A stretch of DNA of 64,000 nt. Source: Aporrectodea caliginosa. Lineage: Eukaryota > Annelida > Clitellata > Crassiclitellata > Lumbricidae. The stretch lies in assembly GCA_020284085.1 (NCBI GenBank), contig JACEVL010000045.1, positions 580,001 to 644,000 of the forward strand. The letters are read 5' to 3'. Positions 1-11,953 of the stretch are shown here, in pieces. A program made the position numbers and the translations under genes. The notes under the pieces are model-generated. The model made no database searches. It saw nothing but the letters and a program-made list of their open reading frames with translations, and was not told the origin of the DNA. Numbering within the stretch: position 1 is the stretch's first letter; every line of letters starts with the position of its first letter.

Positions 1-21
1 TCAAACAAGCCCAATGTGCCG

Positions 22-158
<137 letters not shown>

Positions 159-501
159 TGAAATTCCTAGCATTGTAGTAAAGAGGCAGACAGACAGAAA
201 TTAACCCAAATCAAACGACAATGTAATTTATTATGAAATTATAATAACCGCCAGTACAACTGAGTTAGGGCATTATTCATTACAAGCGCATTTCTGTATG
301 AGTATGATTTATATAGCACCAGTTTTGTAGGGAGTCTCTTCTTCACTGTTAATGTTCATTCATCAAGTATTTGAATAATGAGTATTTGCAGTTTACGTTA
401 ATGTAACTGCAATGTAACAAAACATTTATGTAGCGCCTTAGTAAGTGCTGCTTGTATCCCTACGGAAGTGTGGCTTAAGGCAGAGAAAATTTCTGGTAAG
501 C

Positions 502-2792
502 TGAAGCAATTGAAACAATGCATTTATGCAATTGAAACTATGCATTTATGCAATTGAAGCAATGCATTTATGCAATTGAAACTATGCATTTATGCAATTG
601 AAACTATGCATTTATGCAATTGAAACAATGCATTTATGCAATTGAAGCAATGCATTTATGCAATTGAAACAATGCATTTATGCAATTGAAACAATGCATT
701 TATGCAATTGAAGCAATGCATTTATGCAATTGAAACAATGCATTTATGCAATTGAAGCAATGCATTTATGCAATTGAAACAATGCATTTATGCAATTGAA
801 ACAATGCATTTATGCAATTGAAGCAATGCATTTATGCAATTGAAACTATGCATTTATGCAATTGAAACAATGCATTTATGCAATTGAAACTATGCATTTA
901 TGCAATTGAAACAATGCATTTATGCAATTGAAGCAATGCATTTATGCAATTGAAGCAATGCATTTATGCAATTGAAACAATGCATTTATGCAATTGAAGC
1001 AATGCATTTATGCAATTGAAACAATGCATTTATGCAATTGAAGCAATGCATTTATGCAATTGAAACTATGCATTTATGCAATTGAAACAATGCATTTATG
1101 CAATTGAAACTATGCATTTATGCAATTGAAACAATGCATTTATGCAATTGAAACTATGCATTTATGCAATTGAAACAATGCATTTATGCAATTGAAACTA
1201 TGCATTTATGCAATTGAAGCAATGCATTTATGCAATTGAAACTATGCATTTATGCAATTGAAACAATGCATTTATGCAATTGAAACTATGCATTTATGCA
1301 ATTGAAACAATGCATTTATGCAATTGAAGCAATGCATTTATGCAATTGAAACAATGCATTTATGCAATTGAAACAATGCATTTATGCAATTGAAGCAATG
1401 CATTTATGCAATTGAAACAATGCATTTATGCAATTGCAATGCATTTATGCAATTGAAACAATGCATTTATGCAATTGAAACAATGCATTTATGCAATTGA
1501 AACAATGCATTTATGCAATTGAAACAATGCATTTATGCAATTGAAACAATGCATTTATGCAATTATGCATTTATGCAATTGAAACAATGCATTTATGCAA
1601 TTTATGCATTTATGCAATTGAAACAATGCATTTATGCAATTGAAACAATGCATTTATGCAATTGAAACAATGCATTTATGCAATTGAAACAATGCATTTA
1701 TGCAATTGAAACTATGCATTTATGCAATTGAAACAATGCATTTATGCAATTGAAACAATGCATTTATGCAATTGAAACAATGCATTTATGCAATTGAAAC
1801 AATGCATTTATGCAATTGAAACAATGCATTTATGCAATTGAAGCAATGCATTTATGCAATTGAAACAATGCATTTATGCAATTGAAACAATGCATTTATG
1901 CAATTGAAACAATGCATTTATGCAATTGAAACAATGCATTTATGCAATTGAAACAATGCATTTATGCAATTGAAACAATGCATTTATGCAATTGAAACAA
2001 TGCATTTATGCAATTGAAACAATGCATTTATGCAATTGAAACAATGCATTTATGCAATTGAAACAATGCATTTATGCAATTGAAACAATGCATTTATGCA
2101 ATTGAAACAATGCATTTATGCAATTGAAACAATGCATTTATGCAATTGAAGCAATGCATTTATGCAATTGAAGCAATGCATTTATGCAATTGAAACAATG
2201 CATTTATGCAATTGAAACTATGCATTTATGCAATTGAAACAATGCATTTATGCAATTGAAGCAATGCATTTATGCAATTGAAACAATGCATTTATGCAAT
2301 TGAAACATGCATTTATGCAAAACAATGCATTTATGCAATTGAAACAATGCATTTATGCAATTGAAGCAATGCATTTATGCAATTGAAACAATGCATTTAT
2401 GCAATTGAAACTATGCATTTATGCAATTGAAAATGCATTTATGCAATTGCAATGCATTTATGCAATTGAAACAATGCATTTATGCAATTGAAGCAATGCA
2501 TTTATGCAATTGAAACAATGCATTTATGCAATTGAAACAATGCATTTATGCAATTGAAACAATGCATTTATGCAATTGAAGCAATGCATTTATGCAATTG
2601 AAACAATGCATTTATGCAATTGAAACTATGCATTTATGCAATTGAAGCAATGCATTTATGCAATTGAAACAATGCATTTATGCAATTGAAACAATGCATT
2701 TATGCAATTGAAACAATGCATTTATGCAATTGAAACAATGCATTTATGCAATTGAAACTATGCATTTATGCAATTGAAACAATGCATTTATG
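502..2792. repeat. 22-bp minisatellite array, about 104 copies
   Basis: The unit is TGCATTTATGCAATTGAAACAA. The core TGCATTTATGCAATTGAA is almost invariant, and the last bases come in three common forms (ACAA, GCAA, ACTA). A few units are shortened or lack the spacer, for example near 1435, 1565, 1600, 2305 and 2430. The unit contains the palindromes ATGCAT and CAATTG. No ORF of consequence crosses it because TAA and TGA recur. It has no spacer structure, so it is not a CRISPR array. Confidence 0.97.
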
Positions 2793-3400
2793 GAAAGGAA
2801 CATTGTTCCAAGAGGATCACTGTATGTTTACAATACAAATGAGTTTTGTAAGTACACTGATCATTAACAAAGTAATATGCCTGTCTTATAATTGTGCGTC
2901 TGTTTCATTAATCACAGTTCAAATCAGAACATTGTGACTGGGGAAGTATTTGCACTGAAGTTCAGTGAACCGTGAACAGGCGACGTTGTCAGGTCATTCA
3001 TTCGGATCATTAACTTCTGACATTTTACAAACTTAATTTTTCTCTTCTTCAACGCAAGCAACGTCTCTCTCTCCCTTGAGACGTCAACGAAAAAAAATTA
3101 ACAGTAATTTTTGGTCGTTTACATTTCGTGAAGGTCAAGTTTCGTTGTATGTAGTTATTGTTTTGCACCAAAGGTTTTGGTGGTTTTCTAGCGGGTTCAG
3201 GTCTGTGGTGCATAGCGCTTAGTTACGTCGTCATCAGAATACACGCTGTCATGAGGAGAAGGAGGACTGTGATGATGGTTTAAAGTGATGGCCTTGAGAA
3301 GCCAGACGTCGTAGAAAAGCAGCTAATGTAGGGGCATTTTGAGGCCGTAAAACCTTCCCCCAAGTGACATCTGATAAACAAGTTACATGTGTTGTGTATT
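2793..3400. other. Unannotated AT-rich stretch
   Basis: Non-repetitive sequence between the 22-bp array and the GC-rich island. No splice-bounded coding segment or recognisable repeat was seen. Confidence 0.5.
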
Positions 3401-3429
3401 GTTGAGAAATTACGGACTTTGTTAAAAAA

Positions 3430-3695
3430 TTAGTCGTGCCATGGCGGCGTCGTCGGCTGCAGTGCCTTCTCCTGCGCCCAATGGCCGCCGCCGCAGTGTG
3501 ATTGGTGAACCGCGTCGCTGTACTCAACCCCCGCCCTAGTTAGGGGATGGGGGGGCGGTTCTTTGGTACCCCGTCCGTCAATGAATAGATCTGCCGGAGT
3601 TGTTACCTGCTTATATCGGTTCATTGTGCCAGTCGGCGGCGGCGCCCTATGGCTCGAGCCAGAGACGGGAAAGGGAGAGAAAGACAGACAGACAG

Positions 3696-3726
<31 letters not shown>

Positions 3727-3798
3727 ATTTGTACACAGAGTCAGTTGGATTGAATTCATAGTAGACGAAAGACGACCGAAGCGACGATATCTAATGGT
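3430..3798 (+). promoter_or_regulatory. GC-rich, CpG-dense promoter-like stretch with strong splice donor
   Basis: About 230 bp rich in CpG and GC (ATGGCGGCGTCGTCG at 3440, CGCCGCCGC near 3490, CGGCGGCGGCGCC near 3635), with an inverted CCAAT box (ATTGG near 3502). A (GA)n run (about 3690-3722) follows, then a near-consensus 5' splice site ATG|GTAAGA at 3794-3802. By inference it could be a first, mostly non-coding exon of a + strand gene. ZMIZ, whose coding part starts 21 kb downstream, is the only + strand candidate seen. No transcript evidence exists here. The short ORF opening at 3440 (32 codons) is not recognisable. Confidence 0.35.
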
Positions 3799-3799
3799 A

Positions 3800-4895
3800 A
3801 GAATCAGACCTGTTCACTTCATCACGGATAACTAACTAACTGTAGACGGCACGACTTTCTGTTTCTTTGCACGTCTCTGACTTCTTCTCTTAGCAACTCG
3901 TCTGTAATCATGACAGTTGTGTCACTTCTTCTGTCACGCAAAGAGGAACGAAATCTCGTAGGTTCAGTTTTACCAAGGGTGTAGATTGAAACTGCAAGGA
4001 AGATTTAACGATTCCGACCGACCAAGGTTTGGACTATGGACCCATTGAACGTCCTATCTCTTAATAGAATTCCTTTCTGAAAGCTAAATAGTTCTGCAGG
4101 AATAATGGAGCAGGGTGAGTTTTGTTTACAATAATAAGTATGAAGGGAGAGATATTGAGTCTCATTAGGTGTCTCTTCTGGAAGTTAGGCTATATTGAGA
4201 GATTCAGACGTAAGTTTGAAAGATCTGATGACTGAAGAAGCAGAAACCCAGCAATCTAAGGGAATAACTTTCCAGATGGGTTATTCCACTCCTGGACTAT
4301 CTACCTGTCCATGTCACGTGATACGCGTAAACAGATCGTAAATAATTGACTTATGTAGCGCCTCTGTCTTCATACACAACATATCGATTGTCACTTCCAG
4401 GGATATTGGATTTGAAACTCCTAATCCACAAGAGAAGCCCAATTCGACGGGTTAGGGAATCCCAAAGTTAAACTAATGGTGGATTATAATATATAATAGG
4501 GTCATTGTAACAATACATTAATAAGTGAAAACTACTAAGTGTAGTTGGATCAGCTGGAGATGATGTGTGGTTACAATTCAGGCTTCTCAAGTGCATTGCA
4601 ACTTAACTTCATACATTACGGATCTTTGACATAGAAGTAATGTAACCGAGCATTTGAACTGAGAGCGAATACCTGTGAGTACCTGTCGAAAGTGATTGTC
4701 TCGTCAGACTAAATGACGTTTAGAGTTTGTTAGAAATGACAGGTTAGTCGTCGGATACAAAGGTGTTGCTAAACAAACCGATATCGCTCCGTCTCTCAAA
4801 GAACTCTTTGTCATGTTGACTGTGCACCGGTTCAACGGCTAATTCAATATTATTTGCATGCGTGTGTGCTCGAATATGTTGAACATGTGCCGCCG
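3800..4895. other. Unannotated stretch
   Basis: Non-repetitive sequence. The only notable signal is a possible micro-exon near 4099-4113: acceptor CTGCAG, then GAATAATGGAGCAG, then donor GTGAGT. Nothing in it can be assigned to a family. Confidence 0.3.
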
Positions 4896-4960
4896 AATGG
4901 GACACACCACCACCACCACCGGCCACCACCACCACCACCACTGCCACCACCGCCGCTGCT
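4896..4960. repeat. (CAC)n trinucleotide repeat
   Basis: Imperfect CAC/CCA trinucleotide run with interruptions. Confidence 0.9.
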
Positions 4961-4997
4961 CAAGTGCTGTTTTCAGCCTTTGTCGTCGTTGGTCTTG

Positions 4998-5072
4998 TCA
5001 ACACGGTAGCCCCCGACTGGTTGGATCGTTGGCTCTGTGGTGAGGGGTGCGCGGGTTCAAACCGTATCACCT
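4998..5072 (+). repeat. tRNA-like SINE head (partial)
   Basis: A box A-like segment (TAGCCCCCGACTGGTTGG) is followed at tRNA-like spacing by a box B (GGGTTCAAACC). The flanks do not fold as a tRNA acceptor stem, so a SINE head is more likely than a tRNA gene. Confidence 0.45.
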
Positions 5073-5275
5073 GAAATGGATATTGTTAATGGAGCGCTTT
5101 TTGTTAGGGCAAAAGAGTCTCTATGAAGAAGTGTCTTCATAACATGAGCGCATTTAACCAATTGGTGTGCTCAATAAGATATAACTGGAAATGTATTTAG
5201 ATAAATGTGGGGTTCTTGAGGCGCAGGCTGTTAACCCACAGTGTTGTATCTGGCCATTGATTGATGCCTTTACCC

Positions 5276-5644
5276 CAGGGGTCTCCAAAGTACGGCCCGC
5301 GGGCCACATCCGGCCCGCTAAGGCCTTTAATCTGGCCCGCGGAACTCTCCTTGAAGAAACAAACTAAATTGGGAAAATTGAAAATTTTAACGCCGCTGTA
5401 CTCCGACATGCATATTGCCAAAATCCATGTCGCTGTTTGTAGATAATAGAACTCTAATCAGGACTAACGAGAAACCATCTTAATTGTTATTGATATCTGC
5501 ATTGAAGTTCTGCACTGCATCAGACCTCAGGAATAAATAGTCTGTTTAAAGTTATTCATTCGCGGTTTTTCTTCGGAGTTTTGGCCGTGGAGCTTTAGAA
5601 AGTCAGCAATGTGGCCCCCCGCTGGAAAACTTTGGAGACCTCTG
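5276..5644. mobile_element. hAT-type non-autonomous transposon (MITE) with 8-bp target duplication
   Basis: 369-bp element with imperfect terminal inverted repeats starting CAGGGGTCTCCAAAGT on the left and CAGAGGTCTCCAAAGT on the right (complement), followed by the GGCCCGCGGGCC-rich subterminal region typical of this hAT group. The flanks are an exact 8-bp duplication CTTTACCC at 5268-5275 and 5645-5652, the size expected of hAT insertion. There is no transposase inside. The intact duplication indicates a fairly recent insertion. Confidence 0.93.
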
Positions 5645-5807
5645 CTTTACCCGATTGAATGATGGCATGGCAATTTTTTGATGGGCCACTGCTAAATGGT
5701 TTTCATGGAAAGTCTAGTAACAACAACTCCCAGACTGGTGAAGAGATGATTGTGTTGAGGTGCACTCATGAATTAAACGAGAACGCAGAAACAGGCAGTT
5801 GAAAGTA

Positions 5808-7550
5808 TGTATGAGATATTGCGACCACTCTCCATTTTCTGAAATCCCAAGCTCTTGCCAGAAAAATCGCAAGATTGGCCAAAAGTGTACCAAAAAATCC
5901 CAAGTTACCGAAAAGGAAAGAGATGTGATGAAATATGAAATGCGTTTTAACTTTTAACAATCACAATTCTTCACAAAAATGCCTAGTCAAGAACTCGCAA
6001 AGAAAAAACTGGAGCATAACATTGAATAAACAATGTTTTCAAGTTACAATAATGATAAATGTCTTTCAGACTGAACGAGTTTTTCTAATCTGATTAGCTG
6101 CCACTGTTGCAAAGTATGGTAATAAAAAGAACCAATAGTAAAAACAAAGTTTTTTACTATATCCATCTAGTATCCTATAATCCGTCATATTAAGCAGTTA
6201 CCTCTACAAATATATAGCATTTTACAACATAGCGTCCGTTTAATCAAGCACCGCACCCGTTTCTGTTGCAGCCAATGGCAACGCTGGCCAATCACAACGC
6301 TGCGTGTCGGAAAAGGGGATTCCCCGATTCGAAAAGTTGAGTCCCCGATTCTATAAGCTAGCCTTTTTTGGGGGAGCTGAAATTTTGATAGAATGAAGTG
6401 TGTGCAAGGGCGAGTCTGTCTGCCAAGTTTCACGACGATTGAATGATTGTAAGTGATCGAACTAGTCGTCGCAAGATTTGACTTTTTAGCCTGTGGCTCA
6501 ATCAATCAAGATTGCAAGCAATCAAGATTCCTGCAAGTTAAACTAGATGGATAATAAAAAGAACCAATAGTAAAAACAAAGTTTTTTACTATATCCATCT
6601 AGTATCCTATAATCCGTCATATTAAGCAGTTACCTCTACAAATATATAGTCCGCGTTCATTTTACAACATAGCGTCCGTTTAATCAAGCACCGCACCAGT
6701 TTCTGTTGCAGCCAATGGCAACGCTGGCCAATCACAACGCTGCGTGTCGGAAAAGGGATTCCCCGATTCGAAAAGTTGAGTCCCCGATTCTATAAGCTAG
6801 CCTTTTGGGGGAGCTGAAATTTTGATAGAATGAAGTGTGTGCGAGGGCGAGTCTGTCTGCCAAGTTTCACGACGATTGAATGATTGTAAGTGATCGAACT
6901 AGTCGTCGCAAGATTTGACTTTTTAGCCTGTGGCTCAAGCAAGCAATCAAGCAAGATTGCAAGATTGCAAGCAAGCAAGATTCCCGCAAGTTAAACTAGA
7001 TGGATAAAAAAGAACCAATAGTAAAAACAAAGTTTTTACTATATCCATCTAGTATCCTATAACGTGTACTCTGAAAATAGTCCGCGTTCATTTTACAACA
7101 TAGCACGCTTAACGAGGCAGCGCACCCATTATTGTTGCAGCCAATCACAACGCTGGCCAATCACAACGGTGCGTATCGGAAAAGGGGATTCCCCGATTCG
7201 AAAAGTTTAGTCCCCGATTCTATAAGCTAGCCTCTTTTTGGGGAGCTGAAATTTTGATAGAATGAAGTGTGTGCGCGGGCGAGTCTGTCTGCCAAGTTTC
7301 ACGACGATTGAATGATTGTAAGTGATCGAACTAGTCGTCGCAAGATTTGACTATTTAGCCTGTGGCTCAAGCAAGCAATCAATCAATCAAGCAAGATTCC
7401 CGCAAGTTAAACTAGATGGATAAAAACTAGTCTGTAGACCTTAAAAATCCCAAGATTGCTAGGCAAAATCCCCAGATCCCAAGTAGGACCCCCAAATTCC
7501 CAAGATCTTGGGAAAAATCCCAAGCAGTGGTCGCACTGTATGAGATATTG
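5808..7550. mobile_element. Composite inverted-end element with 14-bp flanking direct repeats
   Basis: TGTATGAGATATTG occurs exactly at 5808-5821 and 7537-7550. Just inside are inverted CGACCACT (5822) and AGTGGTCG (ending near 7533), and both ends then run into AAAATCCCAAG-rich sequence. The interior is occupied by the three-unit array described separately. I read this as one older element whose middle was filled by a second. The superfamily is not assigned, and a 14-bp target duplication is long for most cut-and-paste elements. Confidence 0.5.
6121..7432. mobile_element. Three tandem copies of an inverted-end element
   Basis: Units at about 6160-6553, 6592-7006 and 7042-7432. Each begins TATCCATCTAGT and ends AACTAGATGGATA, a 12-bp inverted pair, and they are separated by near-identical spacers of about 35-38 bp (AAAAGAACCAATAG, then AGTAAAAAC, AAA, GTTTTTTACT). 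The units are highly similar, with internal shared blocks such as GGATTCCCCGATTCG and CAAGTTTCACGACG. No coding capacity was found. Confidence 0.85.
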
Positions 7551-7904
7551 TAGTGGTGCATACACTGTTCAACTTTATTGTTCCTACTTCATTTAACTAA
7601 GACGGACACTTATAAAAGGCAATGTGAAGGTAGGAAGAATAATTACTTCTGTCGAAGTTGCTTTCAGTGTGGGTAGTGCTCATGCGTGAGGTTCTCTATC
7701 TCTAGACCAGTCTGTGTAGTTTGTTCATGTTTCCATGGACACCATCCAGGGCCCAAAAAGGGCAAAAGTCTGACAATTGCTGCTGTTATATACACATATG
7801 ACAGGAAAGTGTAAACAAGCATTGGATGGCTAGCAGTTAGTTTGTGCCACACACTTGTAGCAATCCAATAACCGGAGGCATTTTTGGAGTAACGTAAAGT
7901 AAGC
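7433..7904. other. Unannotated stretch, includes AATCCCAAG-rich end of composite element
   Basis: The first 100 bases belong to the right end of the composite element. The rest is non-repetitive with no supported exon. Confidence 0.4.
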
Positions 7905-8090
7905 GAAAATTTATGAAGCACAACTTCAAGAAGCAACTGATCAGCTGCAGCAGCGCTTCTGACGAAGTAGGAGGGAGATTAACAGATGATCAAACAGAAC
8001 AGACATCAAGCAGAACAAGGAACAAGGTGACAAACTGATTAGCTCACTTCTGATTTTATTCAAAGCAAGACTATTTCCAGGATACAGGGC
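7905..8090 (-). repeat. Dispersed repeat copy (possible LINE 3' region)
   Basis: Shares blocks with 52320-52500: an AAGTGCAACTTCAAGAA-like start, CAGCAGC..CTTCTGACGAAG, AACAGAACAGAC, GGAACAAGGT, and TGATTAGCTCACTTCTG. Read on the minus strand, the related copies share a short conceptual peptide containing an HKCLK motif (intact in the 52.3- and 54.5-kb copies). This suggests the decayed end of a retrotransposon ORF. The family name is unknown. Confidence 0.5.
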
Positions 8091-9009
8091 CAAGCATAAC
8101 ATTGATGTGCTTGCATGTACTTTTGTTTTGGGGGAGTTGTGCGGCTTTGATGGTAATGACTAGTTAACAGATGGTTATTACTATGACCCAAACATTCGGT
8201 GGTGGACGTGTTTGGTTGCTGGTCAGTTCACTTATGGCCGAGATCGAAACTGCTATTTATTTCGTGTTCAGAATCGAAAGCACAGTCGAAAGTGAATATA
8301 GTTTGGCCTTTAACTGAAAGTGCAATCCTGCGATGTATATCATTTGCAGAGTAATCGTTGTAGTAACGATAATTATCATTGTGTTATTATTAATATTTTT
8401 ATCTCTGAACGCAGTTTTAGGTATCAACCCAGAGTGAGTCTGTGGGTTGCGTTCTGTGTGTGTGCAGACCAGCAATTGCTTCCAGCGATTCAAATGAAGT
8501 AGTATTGCTTTTAAGGAACTACGGCATTGTTTAGCAGATAGTGAGCAGCGATTTCAAATGCTACTTTGGAGGCACTGTTAAAAATATTCAGGTACTCATT
8601 TTGTTTATCTGATGGTTTTCACTGTAGTACAGGAAATGTTTCTTTAAGAGACCATGCAATGCATTGTCTAACAACTAACTTGGAGGATTCGAATGGGACT
8701 ATTTTCGTTTCCTCGTTTGGCCGAATGGGAATTGTTCATTTCACAGCTTTTGTGTCTAGCTAGTTTTTAACTGCCTGACTTGTAATTGCCATACGGTCGG
8801 TCGGTCTCGGTCTATCGACTGGTTGGCATTTTAACGGCGGTGACGACATCCATATGAAGGGATGACCATCGAGGACATATGCATGAGCTGTGACTGGTCC
8901 ACTTGCCAACTAAGTGCTTTCTATAGTGGCGCTGCATAAATGTTTGATCATGATTGTGATGAAGATAATGTGACGTTATGATGTATTGTTTATAGGACTG
9001 ATAATGATT
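8091..9009. other. Unannotated stretch
   Basis: No splice-bounded coding sequence was seen. Near 8929 lies GTGGCGCTGCATAAATG, a variant of the GGCGCTATATAAAT repeat-tail motif found elsewhere in the window. Confidence 0.4.
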
Positions 9010-9483
9010 TAAAATAATGAATCGATTAATGTCCAAAATGGAACTTCGATTATTTGGTATCTGTTGCGTGAAGTGTGAAAACAGTTAAAAATGTAGTCAC
9101 TGAGTCGATTATCACTTCCTTTCTACAAAAACTTCAATCATTCCACATGCTGAAGTTCATATTGTCAAACTGAAAATGTATTATTGGTAGTTACTACTTA
9201 TGTCTAAAAAAAAAACTTAAATGGGATTGTTTATTGCAATGAAGACAGTTAATTTGCCATCTTCAACTCTTCCATCAGCATTTACCTTAAAATGCAAAAT
9301 GATTGCCTAATTTTCCACTCAAACATTTCACATTTATCTTTGTTTGCTATGTTGTTTACTCTGGAAATGGGCTGCTCGACATTTTGAAATAAGTAAGAAA
9401 ATTAATCGAACAACCTCAAAATTAAGAAAGATTAAAATTTTAACGATTAATTAATCGATTAATCATTAAAATCCGCAGCCCTG
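9010..9483 (-). mobile_element. Decayed hAT transposon 5' end
   Basis: Read on the minus strand it starts with a hAT-like terminus CAGGGCTGCGG followed by TAATCGATTAATTAATCG. It then has a short ATG-initiated segment (MSSSPFPE, near 9355-9378). About 100 bp on, across a frameshift, is a fragment reading LHCNKQSHLS (near 9205-9240) that resembles the Cys/His part of a hAT BED zinc finger. The other terminus was not found, so this is a truncated, frameshifted fossil and not a gene. Confidence 0.5.
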
Positions 9484-10857
<1,374 letters not shown>

Positions 10858-11905
10858 TGAAGAGGGTTACGTGATCTCGTATGGGGTGGAGTCGATGTAC
10901 TTTCCTTCCCTGGGGCTGTGGACACTCTTCGGGTGTCGGCGGCCGAGACAATCGGTCGGTCTATTATATATAGACATGGATTGTGGCCAGCAACTGATGA
11001 GTTAGGGTTTAAGTGCATGAACCCCGCCTGTAAGGGGGTTCGAATGGCCTCCTCCTCCTTTTGAAGGAGCACCCAGGGTCAGGGAGAAGTGGAGGTGGGA
11101 AGGAAGGAAGGAAGGAAGGCAGAGCTACAGTGAATTAGAAGAACCGGTTGGGGCAGGAACTCGGCCTTGGGGTGTGCGGATGGGTGGGCAGTGATCCGTC
11201 TGCCTGGCTCTGCTGTGCAGAAACGAAGGTCATGATGGAGCCACGGTCAGTCGGCCCGTGGGTGGGTGGGTCGGTTGGGTAGTGGCCAGCAGATCTCCCT
11301 CCCCAATTTCAAATAGACCTCAAGAGATTGGCCCATCATATGACATAAACAAAACAATATTATAGGCGCTCTCAACTTATATATATATATATACACGTTG
11401 TCTATGCAGATTTCGTTATGTAATTATATGTAGATGATGTTATATGAATTGACAATTAGCATCAGTGTGTGTACATAGTCGTCTGTTAGCAGGATATAAG
11501 AGGCAGAGAGTGTATATATATATATGAACGTTGCGGTCTGAGCTGATTGTGTACTTTTCTATCTGTGCATAATTAGTGTTTCGAAATGAATATGTATAGA
11601 TCTATTGTGGCTTGCTATAATCGAGCCTATGTATTATTATGGACTATGGTTATGACTTGGTTTGGTGGGTGGGGGCGGGGGGTGTGGGGAAGCGAGTCTG
11701 TCTGTGCGTCCGTGTGAGTCGTTCTGTGTTGCATTGGCTGTAGGTTCGCTTGGCTGTCTGTGATATTATTACTAGAGTAGGTGAAAGGTACTCTAATGAA
11801 TTGTGTTCTGTAGTTGTCCTGCTACTAATAGAGAGACTCTTCAATCGGCTGTCCACAGCAAATGTGTCTTCAATCCGAAATCAGTGAGACCTACCTCGCG
11901 AGAGA

Positions 11906-11953
<48 letters not shown>

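Noticed and set aside
502..2792. CRISPR-like regular repeats
   Set aside because: Units abut directly with no unique spacers, and the host DNA is eukaryotic.
3440..3538. ORF starting MAASSAAVPSPAPNGRRRS
   Set aside because: 32 codons then stop. Attractive initiator context but no homology; kept only as part of a promoter-like block.
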